NCBI RefSeq assembly: GCF_026130045.1
Contig: NZ_JAIBNX010000003.1
Coordinates: 89,825-153,824, forward strand
Direction: 5' to 3'
From: Micromonospora sp. CPCC 205371
GTDB taxonomy: Bacteria > Actinomycetota > Actinomycetes > Mycobacteriales > Micromonosporaceae
DNA: 64,000 nt
Shown here: positions 41,629 through 50,481 of the stretch, in pieces
Layout: every line of letters starts with the position of its first letter
Numbering within the stretch: position 1 is the first letter of the stretch
Translations under genes and position numbers: made by a program
Notes under the pieces: model-generated
What the model saw: the letters and a program-made list of their open reading frames with translations, nothing else
What the model was told of the DNA's origin: nothing
Databases searched by the model: none

Positions 41629-42685
41629 ACCTTGATGAAACCCTCGTGAAGGCGTTCGCCGAGCGCGTGCACGGCGACTTCGCCGGCGCCGCCACCACCG
41701 CGATGACCGTGGTCGGCGACCGTCTCGGCCTGTACCGGGCGATGACCGGCGCCGGCCCGCTCACCCCGGCGAAGCTCGCCGCCGCCACCGGCCTCCACCC
41801 GCGCCTGGTCGCCGAGTGGCTGGCCGCGCAGGCCGCCTCCGGCTACGTGACCTACGCCCAGGCGGCCAGCACGTTCGAGCTGCCCACCGAGCACGCCGCC
41901 GTGCTGTCCATCGTGGACTTCCCGGCGTACATCGTGGGCGCGGCCGAGGTGATCGCCGGCCAGTACGTGAGCCTCGGCGCGCTGGCGGAAGCCTTCCGCG
42001 GCGACGGCGGCCTGGCGTACGCGGCGATGCCGGCGCACATGTTCCACGGCATCGAGCGCTTCTTCCGCACCGCGTATACGCACCAGCTCGCCACCACCTG
42101 GTTTCCCTCCGTGCCGGGCCTGGTGGAGCGCCTGGCCGCAGGTGCCCGGGTGGCCGACATCGGCTGCGGGCGCGGTGTGGCGACGCTGCTGATGGCCGAG
42201 CGCTGGCCGGGCTCCACGTTCGTCGGCTACGACCTCCACGACGCCTCGGTGGCCGTCGTGCGGGCGCGGCGGTGGACGCGGGCAGCCCGTCGAACGTGTC
42301 GTTCCGGGTCGCGGACGCGACGTCATTCGGCCCCGGACCGTACGACGTGGTGGTGTACTTCGACGCCCTGCACGACCTCGGCGACCCGCCCGCGGCGCTG
42401 CGGCACGCGTACGCGTCGCTGGCCGAGGGTGGCATCCTGGTCGCGGTCGAGCCGTGGTCGGTGGACCGCCTGGAAGACGGCATCGGCCACCCCTCGGTGC
42501 GCATCAACTACGCCGTCTCGACCTCGATGTGCACACCGTGCTCCCTGGCCCAGCCCGGCGGCTACGCGCTGGGCACCCAGGGCGGCCCGGCGAAGCGCCT
42601 CCGGCTGCTGGAGGAGGCCGGCTTCCGCGACGCGGTGCTGGCCGCGGACACCGGGTTCAACCTGGTGCTGACCGCACGCAGGTGA
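41625..42685 (+). pseudogene. SAM-dependent methyltransferase with a -1 frameshift
   Basis: First frame: an N-terminal winged helix (LTPAKLAAATGLHPRLVAEW) and methyltransferase motif I (VADIGCGRGVATLLMAERWP). At about 42268 (CGGGCGCGGCGGTGGAC) the coding frame slips by one base; the second frame continues SPSNVSFRVADATSFGPGP, VVVYFDALHDLGDPPAALRH and a normal C-terminus ending at 42685. One inserted base would restore about 354 residues. Either a real null mutation or a homopolymer-type sequencing error. Confidence 0.8.
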
Positions 42686-42722
42686 CGCGCATCCCGGGGT
42701 GGGCGTCGCCCGTTGAGCATCC

Positions 42723-43145
42723 GTGAAGCCTTCCACCTGGGTGGCGCTGGTCGCTGCGACGGCGTCGCTCGGTGCCGGAACGCCGGCCCGGGCGACGCCA
42801 CCGACCGGCGTCAGCGCCACGCTGACCTTCGAGAAGACCGTCGGCGACACCCGCGTCGCCGTCCGCCGGATCACCATCGCGCCCGGCGGCGACACCGGCT
42901 ATCACTACCACGACGGGCCCGTCTCCGCCGTGGTAGTGGCCGGCACGCTCACCCACTACGGCGCGGACTGCCGGGTGGACCACGTCTACGGCCCTGGCGA
43001 GGTCGTGGTCGAGCAGGCGGGGCCCGGCAACGTCCACATCGGACGCAACGAGGACCGGACTCCGCTCGTGCTGGAGGTGGTCTACGTCCTCCCTGCCGGC
43101 GCGCCGTTCGCGACGGACGCGCCCGCGCCGGCCTGCGAAGGCTGA
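42723..43145 (+). CDS. secreted cupin-fold protein
   Basis: 140 residues from a GTG at 42723. Signal peptide (WVALVAATASLGAG, cleaved near ARA). The cupin core has the metal-binding pattern GYHYHDGPVSAVVVAGTL and YGPGEVVVEQAGPGNVHIGRN. Function unknown; no ribosome site is obvious, and it follows the broken methyltransferase by 37 bp. Confidence 0.75.
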   Translation: MKPSTWVALVAATASLGAGTPARATPPTGVSATLTFEKTVGDTRVAVRRITIAPGGDTGYHYHDGPVSAVVVAGTLTHYGADCRVDHVYGPGEVVVEQAGPGNVHIGRNEDRTPLVLEVVYVLPAGAPFATDAPAPACEG

Positions 43146-43202
43146 CCGTCCCCGACGAGATGTACGCCAAGGCAACCGCCCACTACGACGATTCTTCGCC
43201 GC

Positions 43203-43310
43203 TCAGTTCGCCATGGTGGTGAACATGCCGGGCTCATAGGAGCCGCCCGGGTTGCGTGCGATCACGTTGAGCCGGTTGTTCGCGTTGATCATGGCGATCA
43301 GGGAGACCAC
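43203..43310 (-). pseudogene. C-terminal scrap of a carboxymuconolactone-decarboxylase-family gene
   Basis: The reading VVVSLIAMINANNRLNVIAR then NPGGSYEPGMF matches the end of CMD/AhpD-family proteins (typically ALINAYNRLNVxxRxPGG). Nothing upstream matches; the sequence instead becomes the antisense of a TetR remnant. Confidence 0.6.
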
Positions 43311-43988
43311 GACGATCTGGTCATCCACGCGACGGTCGACCTGCTGGGCACCCCACCGTGGGGCCCGCTCTACCGAGCCCTGGTGGGCGAGGCGCAGCAT
43401 GATCCCGCGGTCGCCGCCTGCCTCAACGAACGCTTCATCCGCCCGCAAACGGACAAGACCATTACCCGCCTCGAGGCCGCCAAAAAGCAGGGCCAGATCT
43501 CGCCCGACCTCGATCTCGAACTGGCCATGGCGATCCTGTCCGGCCCCCTGTACTTCAGATTCCTGATCAACCAGGAGCCTGTGACCCACGATTACGTCGA
43601 TCACATGCTCCAAGCCCTCTTCGCCGGGCTCGGGGCGAGGCTTTGAGGCGGAAGCGGCCGCCCGTCCCGCGACAGACACGGCAGTGCGAGGCCGGCCAGA
43701 GCCGTCGACCGCCGTGCAGAGGCCATAGACCCGGGCGTAGCTGGTCCAGCCGTTAACCCGCCCGCGATTGTTGCTGATCTGGACCCGACCGGCGGTCGCG
43801 TCGATGGCCGACACCAAATGCAGATAAACCGTGCCGGCGACCTTGGCCAACACGATGTCGCCAACCTGAACCTTCGCGGCATCTACCGGCGCCACCGTTA
43901 CCAACTGGCGACTACGTATCAGCGGAACCATCGACGATCCGCTCGGACGAAACTGGACGGTCGCGCCCTGCGCGACCCGACTCGCCAT
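43203..43988 (-). CDS. S24/S26-like peptidase-fold protein with run-on C-terminus
   Basis: From ATG 43988 the first 100 residues form a compact S24/S26 domain: VQFRPSGSSMVPLIRSRQLV (candidate Ser19), VQVGDIVLAKVAGTVYLHLV (candidate Lys49) and ISNNRGRVNGWTSYARVYGL. Homologues stop soon after this point. Here the frame stays open for another 160 codons, antisense to the TetR remnant and finally through the CMD scrap to 43203, so the natural stop has probably been lost. The domain is the one found in LexA-like and signal-peptidase-like proteins. Divergent from the phosphotransferase at 44046. Confidence 0.6.
   Translation of the reverse strand: MASRVAQGATVQFRPSGSSMVPLIRSRQLVTVAPVDAAKVQVGDIVLAKVAGTVYLHLVSAIDATAGRVQISNNRGRVNGWTSYARVYGLCTAVDGSGRPRTAVSVAGRAAASASKPRPEPGEEGLEHVIDVIVGHRLLVDQESEVQGAGQDRHGQFEIEVGRDLALLFGGLEAGNGLVRLRADEAFVEAGGDRGIMLRLAHQGSVERAPRWGAQQVDRRVDDQIVVVSLIAMINANNRLNVIARNPGGSYEPGMFTTMAN
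43290..43646 (+). pseudogene. C-terminal half of a TetR-family regulator
   Basis: Frame reading WGPLYRALVGEAQHDPAVAA, then LNERFIRPQTDKTITRLEAA and LELAMAILSGPLYFRFLI to a TGA at 43646, matching TetR_C ligand-binding domains. The DNA-binding half is missing and the fragment begins at the CMD scrap, so two truncated genes are joined here. Confidence 0.65.
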
Positions 43989-44045
43989 GCGGCAGGTGCG
44001 TGAATATCCAGCCGCGTTTCGTGCAGTACGGGTCGCTGGGAGGAT

Positions 44046-44831
44046 GTGGCGGTGGTGCGAGAGCAGCCTCTGCCTGGGGGCAATACCGGCGGTGCGGTTC
44101 TGGTTGGTGGCACCGTTCGTCGGGTTCCGGGGCGGTGGACGGCGTCCGTGCACGCGCTGCTGCGGCATCTGGAGGCCGTCGGGTTCCGCGGGGCGCCGCG
44201 GGCGTTGGGCTTCGACGAGCAGGGCCGGGAGGTGTTGTCGTACCTGCCGGGAGAGGTGGTCGGGACGCGCCGGCCATGGCCAAGCTGGGTGCACAGCGAC
44301 GACGCGCTGCGGCAGGTCGCCGCCTGGCTGCGGGACTTCCACACCGCCATCGCCGAGTTCGTGCCGCCATCGGACGCGACATGGCGTGAGGCAGGCCGGT
44401 GGCGTCCGGGTTTGATCGTCGGCCACAACGACGCCGCCCCGTACAACGCGGCCTGGGCCGACGGGCGCCTGGTCGGGTTCTTCGACTGGGACTTCGCCGC
44501 GCCGGTGACCCGCGAATGGGATCTGGCCTTCACCGCGTTCGCCTGGGTGCCGCTGCACGCCCGGCACGTCGTGGCCGCCGAGGGCTTCACCGCATTCGCG
44601 GATCGGCCGCGACGGCTACGGCTGTTCCTGGACACATACGGCTGGACCGGCCCGATCCCGCCGTTCCTGGAGATAGTCCGGCAACGCGTCAGGGCCTCGG
44701 CCGAAGGCATCCGACGCACCGCGGCCTCCGGCGACCCCGCGTACCAGAAGATGATCGACCAAGGCGTGGACAAGAACCTCGACACCGCGGCATCCGAACT
44801 CGCCACTTTTTCGCAGGATGCTGGTCCCTAA
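44046..44831 (+). CDS. aminoglycoside-phosphotransferase-family kinase
   Basis: 261 residues from a GTG at 44046. The catalytic loop is VGHNDAAPYNAAWADG and the metal-binding Asp lies in LVGFFDWDFAAP, both standard for the APH/choline kinase superfamily (Brenner-type H-N-D...N). Similar small kinases phosphorylate antibiotics, but many act on metabolites, so resistance should not be assumed. Confidence 0.88.
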   Translation: MAVVREQPLPGGNTGGAVLVGGTVRRVPGRWTASVHALLRHLEAVGFRGAPRALGFDEQGREVLSYLPGEVVGTRRPWPSWVHSDDALRQVAAWLRDFHTAIAEFVPPSDATWREAGRWRPGLIVGHNDAAPYNAAWADGRLVGFFDWDFAAPVTREWDLAFTAFAWVPLHARHVVAAEGFTAFADRPRRLRLFLDTYGWTGPIPPFLEIVRQRVRASAEGIRRTAASGDPAYQKMIDQGVDKNLDTAASELATFSQDAGP

Positions 44832-45028
44832 CCCGGCCGTTCCGACCGGGGCGAGGCTCTGGATCGGCTACGTTGGGCCCTGTTCTTGGCGAGACGGCCC
44901 TGGTGCGGTAGAGCAGCTCTTACGTTGAACAGTCCAATGTGGCTGAAGGGACCATTCCCGCCGGTCGGAAGGTCAGCAAGGATGAACGGTCACGCGGCGT
45001 GCGATGCCGCTGATTCAAGGAGGCCCAC

Positions 45029-45139
45029 ATGCGTACCGTCAAACGACTCCTCGTCGTCGTAGCCGCCGCTGCGGCCACGTTGCTGGCCTGGCAAGCCGCT
45101 GCCGCGGCGGCGTCGATGGTCGAGTACGCGCTGCTCTGA
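45029..45139 (+). CDS. 36-residue secreted or membrane peptide
   Basis: ATG at 45029 behind a strong AAGGAGG site. The peptide is a Lys-Arg start plus a hydrophobic segment (LLVVVAAAAATLLAW), then an alanine run and SMVEYALL before the stop. The ending is identical in style to the start of Flp-type pilins (ASxVEYALL), as if a pilin were cut just after its cleavage site. It is followed by a hairpin-like CCCAG...CTGGG and TTTT at about 45160-45187. Could be a genuine small peptide or a truncated pilin gene. Confidence 0.45.
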   Translation: MRTVKRLLVVVAAAAATLLAWQAAAAAASMVEYALL

Positions 45140-45184
45140 CCCCGCCGCTGCACGCCAACCCAGGGCCTGCACCGCTGGGGCCTT

Positions 45185-45739
45185 TTACGTGGGGCTGACC
45201 GGCCGGTAGGTGAGGAGGATGTTGCCTGCGGGGAAGGGACGGCTGCCAACGAGGTGTAGCCCGGTGCGCCGCACGGCGTCGAACGCCCGTTGGCCACTGC
45301 CGAGCAGTACCGGGTTCACCATGATCCGTAGCTCGTCGAGGAGGCGGCGGTCGAGTAGTGAGGTGGTCAATGTGGCGCTGCCGAAGATAGCGATGCCGGC
45401 ACCGGCACCGGCTTTGAGGTCGGCCAGCTCGGCGTCGAGGTCGATGCGGCGGCTGTTCGCCCACTCGACGGCGAGCGGATGTCGCGACGCAACTACCTTC
45501 TCGACTGAATTCATGCGTTCAGCGATCCGTGCGTCGAAACCGGATCCGATAGCGGTTGGCCAGTAGGCGGCCATCGACTCGTAGGTGACCCGCCCCAGGA
45601 GTAGCGTCCCGATCTCGTCGAGCTGATCCAGCGAGAACTGGCGGAAGTCGTCGTCGAGTGTCTGCCAGGCCAGTCCGCCGTCAACATCGGCGTGGAATCC
45701 GTCGAGGCTAATGGCCAGAAACGAGATGATCGAGCGCAT
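45185..45739 (-). CDS. RibD-C/dihydrofolate-reductase-like protein
   Basis: 184 residues from the ATG at 45739 (MRSIISFLAISLDGFHADVDG). Family motifs: GTLLLGRVTYESMAAYWP, ERMNSVEKVVASRHPLAVEW, AGAGIAIFGSATLTTSLLD and DELRIMVNPVLLGSGQRAF. This is the YwjB/YyaP-like branch with an NADPH-binding DHFR fold. Divergent from the LysR-lipase fusion gene (58 bp between starts), which may control it. Confidence 0.92.
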   Translation of the reverse strand: MRSIISFLAISLDGFHADVDGGLAWQTLDDDFRQFSLDQLDEIGTLLLGRVTYESMAAYWPTAIGSGFDARIAERMNSVEKVVASRHPLAVEWANSRRIDLDAELADLKAGAGAGIAIFGSATLTTSLLDRRLLDELRIMVNPVLLGSGQRAFDAVRRTGLHLVGSRPFPAGNILLTYRPVSPT

Positions 45740-45797
45740 GGTGTCAGCTTCGCCATCGGAGCCCGCTGAGGGGAAGGTCCGATCCCGCATCACACCG

Positions 45798-46973
45798 ATG
45801 AGCGGACCGCATAGATCCATCCCGGCACCGGAGGCGCTCGAACTGCGGCACCTACGTGCGCTCGCCGCCGTCGCCGAGGATCTCAACTTCAGCCGTGCCG
45901 CCGAGCGCCTGTACCTGTCCCAGCCGGCGCTCAGCCGCCAGATCAGCGCGCTGGAGCGGCTCGTCGGGTGCGAACTGTTCCGCCGCTCCACCCGCCGGGT
46001 AGAGCTGACGGCGGCCGGCGAGGCGCTGCTGGAGGGCACGCAGCGGTTACTCGCCGACCTCGATGCGACGGTGCGCCGAACCCGGGCGATCGGCGGGGAA
46101 CTGGCCGCCCGCATCTCCCGATATTGGGAGCCGTTCTCCCACCTGACCGTGGCCGATCTCGACCGGGTTCGGGACGCGATCGAGGACGTGTACGCCCAAT
46201 TGCCGGAGGTGCCGGACATGACTATGCGTCCGGTCAACGCCGGCGGGGTACCCGCTCTGCGGCTGAGCACGGTTCCAGGCCAGCAGGCCACGCTGCTGTA
46301 CCTGCACGGCGGCGGATACATATCCGGCTCGGCGTACGGGTTCCGCGGGCTGGCCGGCGCCATCGCGGCCGCAGCCGGCACCGCGGTCGTCGTTCCCGAC
46401 TATCGGCTGGCGCCCGAGCATCCGTACCCGGCCGCTGTGGACGACGCCGAACGCGCATACCACTGGCTGCGCTCCACAAATCCGACGCACGTGCTCGTCG
46501 CCGGAGACTCATCCGGCGCCGGCCTGGTGATGTCGCTGCTCGTGCGCCTACGTGACGCTGGCGCTCCGCTGCCGGATGGTGCCGCCCTGCTATGCCCGTG
46601 GGTGGACCTGACAGCGGCCGGACAGATCACCGAGGCCGCCAGTCCGCCGCCGATCCGCACCGTCGAAGGCGCCGCCCACGCCCACGCGCTTTATCTGGCC
46701 AACCACTCGCCGGAAGACCCCACGGTCAACCCGCTGCGTGCCGACCTCTCCGGGCTGCCGCCACTGCTGGTCCAGGCGGCCGTCGGCGACGATCACGTGC
46801 GCGATGCCGAGGCCCTGGTCGACCGCGCGCAGGCGCACGGTGTCGACGCGACGCTGGAACTTCATCCAGCAACCGACGCGCACCCGTTCCAGCTCTTCTG
46901 GTCGTTCCTACCCGAAGCGGCTGACGCAGTGGAGCGGCTAGGCGCATTCGTGCGCCAGCCGACGGAAGCCTGA
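45798..46973 (+). CDS. LysR-type HTH fused to an HSL-family alpha/beta hydrolase
   Basis: 391 residues from the ATG at 45798. Residues about 15-75 are a complete LysR winged HTH (LRHLRALAAVAEDLNFSRAA, LSQPALSRQISALERLVG). Instead of a periplasmic-binding effector domain, the rest is a hormone-sensitive-lipase-type hydrolase: HGGG at 170-173, PDYRLAPEHPYPAAVDDA, the nucleophile motif GDSSGAG (Ser about 239), an acid Asp in VGDDHVRDAE and His in TDAHPFQLF. The fusion reads through without a frameshift. It could be a regulator that senses or hydrolyses an ester, and it is divergent from the reductase at 45185. Confidence 0.9.
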   Translation: MSGPHRSIPAPEALELRHLRALAAVAEDLNFSRAAERLYLSQPALSRQISALERLVGCELFRRSTRRVELTAAGEALLEGTQRLLADLDATVRRTRAIGGELAARISRYWEPFSHLTVADLDRVRDAIEDVYAQLPEVPDMTMRPVNAGGVPALRLSTVPGQQATLLYLHGGGYISGSAYGFRGLAGAIAAAAGTAVVVPDYRLAPEHPYPAAVDDAERAYHWLRSTNPTHVLVAGDSSGAGLVMSLLVRLRDAGAPLPDGAALLCPWVDLTAAGQITEAASPPPIRTVEGAAHAHALYLANHSPEDPTVNPLRADLSGLPPLLVQAAVGDDHVRDAEALVDRAQAHGVDATLELHPATDAHPFQLFWSFLPEAADAVERLGAFVRQPTEA

Positions 46974-47188
46974 GTAGCTCTACGGCAGCATCCCAACCTT
47001 GCCCGCCGCCCAGATCAACGTCGCCGTTCGGGATCGGTCGGGGGCGGCCGCAGCGGCCGCACCGCTGTTTCGGATGCGTCTAGCCGGCAGCCGAAGGTCG
47101 GTGCGGCGCGAGGCTACCGTCATCAGCCATGAGCCTGCTGCTCGACTCTGCAACGACGTCGACAAGCCTCCGGAGATCAGGCTTCCGC

Positions 47189-48418
47189 TCAGCGGCAGAT
47201 CAGTGGGGTTTGTGGCCACGCGCCCTCGATCCCTGAGGCCATGAGGCGTAGGGCCGGTAGGAGCAGGGCGGCGCCGGCGATTCCGATGGCCGTGCGCACC
47301 CCGACGGTTTGGCTGAGCGGTCCGCTCGCGGCGGCGGCGAACGGTGTCGCCGCCCATGCGGCCCAGCGGAAGGTGGCGGTGACTCTGCCGAGTAGGTGGT
47401 CGGGGGTGATTGCCTGGCGGGCGGCGACGAGGGTGACGTTGTAGACCTGTACGCCGAAGCCGACGACCAGCGCGCTGCCGGCGAGGGTCGTGAAGGAGCC
47501 CGGACCGCGGCCGGTGACGAGTGGTACGAGAAGGACGGGCGCCCCGGCGAGGAAGGCGGAGCCGACGATCGTACGGCCGAAGCCGAGCCGGGCACCGACC
47601 TTCGCCGCGGTGAGCGAGCCGAGCAGCGCGCCGGGTCCTGCGGCGGCGAGGATGGCGCCGAGCGCGGCGGGTGGCATGCCGAGGTCGCGGACGACGTACA
47701 CGGTGACAAGTGGCGTGCGCAGTGCGTAGAAGGCGTTCAGGAGCGCGGATGAGGTGGCCATCGGGCGCAGCAGCGGGTGGTGGCGTACCGCTGCGATGCC
47801 GTCGCGCATCTCGCGGAGGACGCCCGCGCGCGGTGCGCGGGTGTGCGGCGTCACCGGTCCCGGTGGGCGGATCGTGACGACAAGCAGGGCGGCGGTCAGG
47901 TAGGCGGCGGCGTCCAGGGCGATCACGGCGCTGGGTCTGATCACGCCAGCGAGCGCACCAGCCAGTGCCGGTCCGGCGACCATCGCCAGTGAACGGGTCG
48001 CCTCCAGCCGGCTGTTGGCGGCGAGGAGGCCGCTGCGATTCACCAGTGCCGGCAGTAGGGCCGGCGCGGCGACGTCGAAGCCCACCTTGAGAAGGCTGGC
48101 GAGAAAGTAGGCGACCACGAGCTGGGTCATGGTCAGCACGCCGGTTGCGCCGGCCAGCGGCACCCACATGCACAGCAGGGCCCGGCCGCCGTAGGTGACG
48201 ATCAGGATGCGCCAGCGGTCGACCCGGTCGGCGAGCACGCCGAACAGCGGCCACGCGAACGCCAGCGGGGCCGTGCCCGCGCCGACGAGCAACCCCAACT
48301 CGGTGGCGGACGCGTCGAGCTCGACGACGGCGATGAGGGGCAGCGCCACGAACGATATGTACGTTCCGAGGTCGGACGCTGATTGGGCGGTCCACATGCG
48401 GGCGAAGGCGGATGGCAT
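47189..48418 (-). CDS. MFS exporter
   Basis: 409 residues with about 12 hydrophobic helices and the loop 2-3 motif FGVLADRVDRWRIL typical of MFS drug/efflux permeases; the second half repeats it loosely (GALLGSLTAAKVGARLGFGR). It lies 54 bp downstream of the LysR gene 48473-49432 on the same strand. Substrate unknown. The 46974-47188 gap shows no gene. Confidence 0.9.
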   Translation of the reverse strand: MPSAFARMWTAQSASDLGTYISFVALPLIAVVELDASATELGLLVGAGTAPLAFAWPLFGVLADRVDRWRILIVTYGGRALLCMWVPLAGATGVLTMTQLVVAYFLASLLKVGFDVAAPALLPALVNRSGLLAANSRLEATRSLAMVAGPALAGALAGVIRPSAVIALDAAAYLTAALLVVTIRPPGPVTPHTRAPRAGVLREMRDGIAAVRHHPLLRPMATSSALLNAFYALRTPLVTVYVVRDLGMPPAALGAILAAAGPGALLGSLTAAKVGARLGFGRTIVGSAFLAGAPVLLVPLVTGRGPGSFTTLAGSALVVGFGVQVYNVTLVAARQAITPDHLLGRVTATFRWAAWAATPFAAAASGPLSQTVGVRTAIGIAGAALLLPALRLMASGIEGAWPQTPLICR

Positions 48419-48472
48419 GGCTCCACGGTCGGCGAGCGGCCACGCACTGGTCCAACACCTGTTCGCGGCGGA

Positions 48473-49432
48473 TCAACGCGTTTTCGTTGTCACCAAACGC
48501 GCTTCGGGCTCGGGCTGCCAGGCGCCGGCGGGTACCTCCAGCCACCGCTCGTCGCGTGCGGCCCGCCGGGCGGCCGCCAGCAGCGCGTCCAGTCCCGGGT
48601 GGCGCAGGTCCTGGCGCCAGATCATGCTCCACGGGTACAGCGGGACCGGATCGACGATCGGACGCAGGACGGCGCCAGGGATCGCTGGCTGCGAGCTGAG
48701 CGCCAGAACGGGTGTGCCGTGGCGGCGCATGCGGTGGGCGATCTCGTCAACGCCGTATGCCGGTGGGTGTTCGGGCTCGATCAGCGCCCCGCCCGCGGCG
48801 GCGAGTTGGGCGCCGGCGTCTGTCCACTCGGGCGAGGCCTGGTTGCCCGCGTGCAGGCAGAGCGTCAGCCCGCTCAGCTCGCTGAGCGCAATCGCGTCCC
48901 GGGTCGAGAGCGGGTCGCCCTCGGGCAGCAGGAGGGCAAGGGGCTCCCAGCGCACCAGCTTGTGCGCGAGGTCCGCGGTGAGGTTGCCGGGCGACCGCCC
49001 GAACGCCACGTGGAGCTGGTGCGAGAGCAGCAGCGGTACCGCCGTCTGCAGCCGGGCATGGAACGTCGCCGCGAACTCCACCGCCGGTGCCGCCTGCCGA
49101 GCGGCGGCCAGCACGAGCGCGGGCGTCAGCTTCTGCCCCACCACGTTGACGAACAACGGTGCTGTGCCCGCGCGCACCTCGCGCACGGTCTCGTCGTGCA
49201 GGGCGAGCAACTGGCGGGCGCGGGCCAGGAGCCGGACGCCGGCCGGGGTGAGCGTCACCTGCCTGGTGTCCCGGTCGAGCAGCCTCACGCCGAGCCGCTC
49301 CTCCAACCGCCGGATGTCGCGGCTGACTGCCTGCTGCGCGACGAACAGCCGCCGTGCCGCCCGGCTGAAGTGCAACTCCTCCGCGACGACGACGAAGTAC
49401 CGCAGCAGCCGGAACTCCAGCTCGTCCGCCAT
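48473..49432 (-). CDS. LysR-family transcriptional regulator
   Basis: 319 residues from the ATG at 49432 (MADELEFRLLRYFVVVAEEL). HTH: FSRAARRLFVAQQAVSRDIRRLEERLGVRL; substrate-binding domain follows with GQKLTPALVLAAARQ, HQLHVAFGRSPG and LTLCLHAGNQASPEW. Upstream of the MFS gene on the same strand, so it may co-regulate its own operon. Confidence 0.92.
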   Translation of the reverse strand: MADELEFRLLRYFVVVAEELHFSRAARRLFVAQQAVSRDIRRLEERLGVRLLDRDTRQVTLTPAGVRLLARARQLLALHDETVREVRAGTAPLFVNVVGQKLTPALVLAAARQAAPAVEFAATFHARLQTAVPLLLSHQLHVAFGRSPGNLTADLAHKLVRWEPLALLLPEGDPLSTRDAIALSELSGLTLCLHAGNQASPEWTDAGAQLAAAGGALIEPEHPPAYGVDEIAHRMRRHGTPVLALSSQPAIPGAVLRPIVDPVPLYPWSMIWRQDLRHPGLDALLAAARRAARDERWLEVPAGAWQPEPEARLVTTKTR

Positions 49433-49603
49433 GGCCAAGATCCTGCCAGACCCGGCAGGCACCCACGGCCCACAACCAGACTGCGTGGATCTTCATGTTT
49501 CAGATGTTGGACCAGGTCCGGCACGCCGGGAGAGAGTGAAGCCGCCAAGAAGCTTGACCCTGTTAGAACAGCAAAGATCACATCGCCCGAGGAGGAGGAC
49601 GAG

Positions 49604-50194
49604 TTGTCGTCATCAGTGCTTGCCATGTCAATGTCGGTCGACGGATACATCGCCGCCCCCAACGACAACCCGAGCAATCCCGGCGGCGACGGTTTCAGCC
49701 GCCTGCATGAGTGGGGCTTCGACCCGGACAGGCAGACCTTCCGGACGTCCGGACCGGGCGGGGAGGTGATGGCCGAGATTCTCGCCACTGGCGCGGTCGT
49801 GTCCGGACGGCGTACCGCCGAGCAAGCCAACCATTGGGGCGGCGACCACCACGGCGACGGGAAGACGCCCGCCTTTGTGCTCAGCCACCGCCCACCGGAC
49901 CCGTCGGTCGCGAACTACCCGCTGGTGAAATACGTGACCGACGGCATCGAAAGCGCGATGGCCCAAGCCAAGGCGGCCGCCGGCGACCGCAACGTGCACG
50001 TGATCGGCGCGTACACCGCGCAGCGCGCGATCGAGGCCGGCGTGCTGGACGAAGTGCTGATCCACCAGATCCCGGTGCTACTCGGCGGCGGCCGGCGTCT
50101 GTTCGAGGTGCTGCCCTCGCGCGTCGAGCTGGAAATCATCCGAGTGATCGACACCCCGGACGCCACCCACATCCGCTACCGCATCCTCCGCTGA
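49604..50194 (+). CDS. RibD-C/dihydrofolate-reductase-like protein (second copy of the fold)
   Basis: 196 residues from a TTG at 49604, chosen because GGAGGAGG ends 5-7 nt upstream; the ATG at 49625 would leave the site too far. Motifs: VLAMSMSVDGYIAAPNDNP, GAVVSGRRTAEQANHWGG, GDRNVHVIGAYTAQRAIEAG and VLIHQIPVLLGGGRRLFEVL. NADPH-binding DHFR-like fold; role unknown. Confidence 0.9.
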   Translation: MSSSVLAMSMSVDGYIAAPNDNPSNPGGDGFSRLHEWGFDPDRQTFRTSGPGGEVMAEILATGAVVSGRRTAEQANHWGGDHHGDGKTPAFVLSHRPPDPSVANYPLVKYVTDGIESAMAQAKAAAGDRNVHVIGAYTAQRAIEAGVLDEVLIHQIPVLLGGGRRLFEVLPSRVELEIIRVIDTPDATHIRYRILR

Positions 50195-50446
50195 CTCAGC
50201 CGCCGGCTCTGCGCGCGGTCAGGCAGCCTGCCGGGGCGCCTGCCCCGGTTGACGCGCGCGTTCCGGCGACCTTCGTGATCTTCGCCCTTCTGCAGGACTC
50301 GGCCGGCGATGATCCTGGCGCGGCGACCGCGGAGCCCGCGGGCGAGGACATGTCGCTTCGATAAGCTCCGTGCCCGACCGTTGAGCTATGCCCGACCATG
50401 ACGGGGCAGGGCGAGGTTGGCTGTTCCGATCAACACCGTCCACCCA

Positions 50447-50452
50447 TATAAT
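50447..50452 (+). promoter_or_regulatory. -10 element TATAAT before the CBM2-like secreted gene
   Basis: A perfect TATAAT in otherwise GC-rich DNA, with TTCCGA 17 bp upstream and the GTG start 30 bp downstream. Confidence 0.5.
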
Positions 50453-50481
50453 TCGATCGACATCGATCTGAGGTGGGTGGC

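Noticed and set aside
48195..50194. Long plus-strand frames opposite MFS and LysR genes
   Set aside because: Only the last part (from 49604) has reductase motifs and a ribosome site; the rest is antisense.
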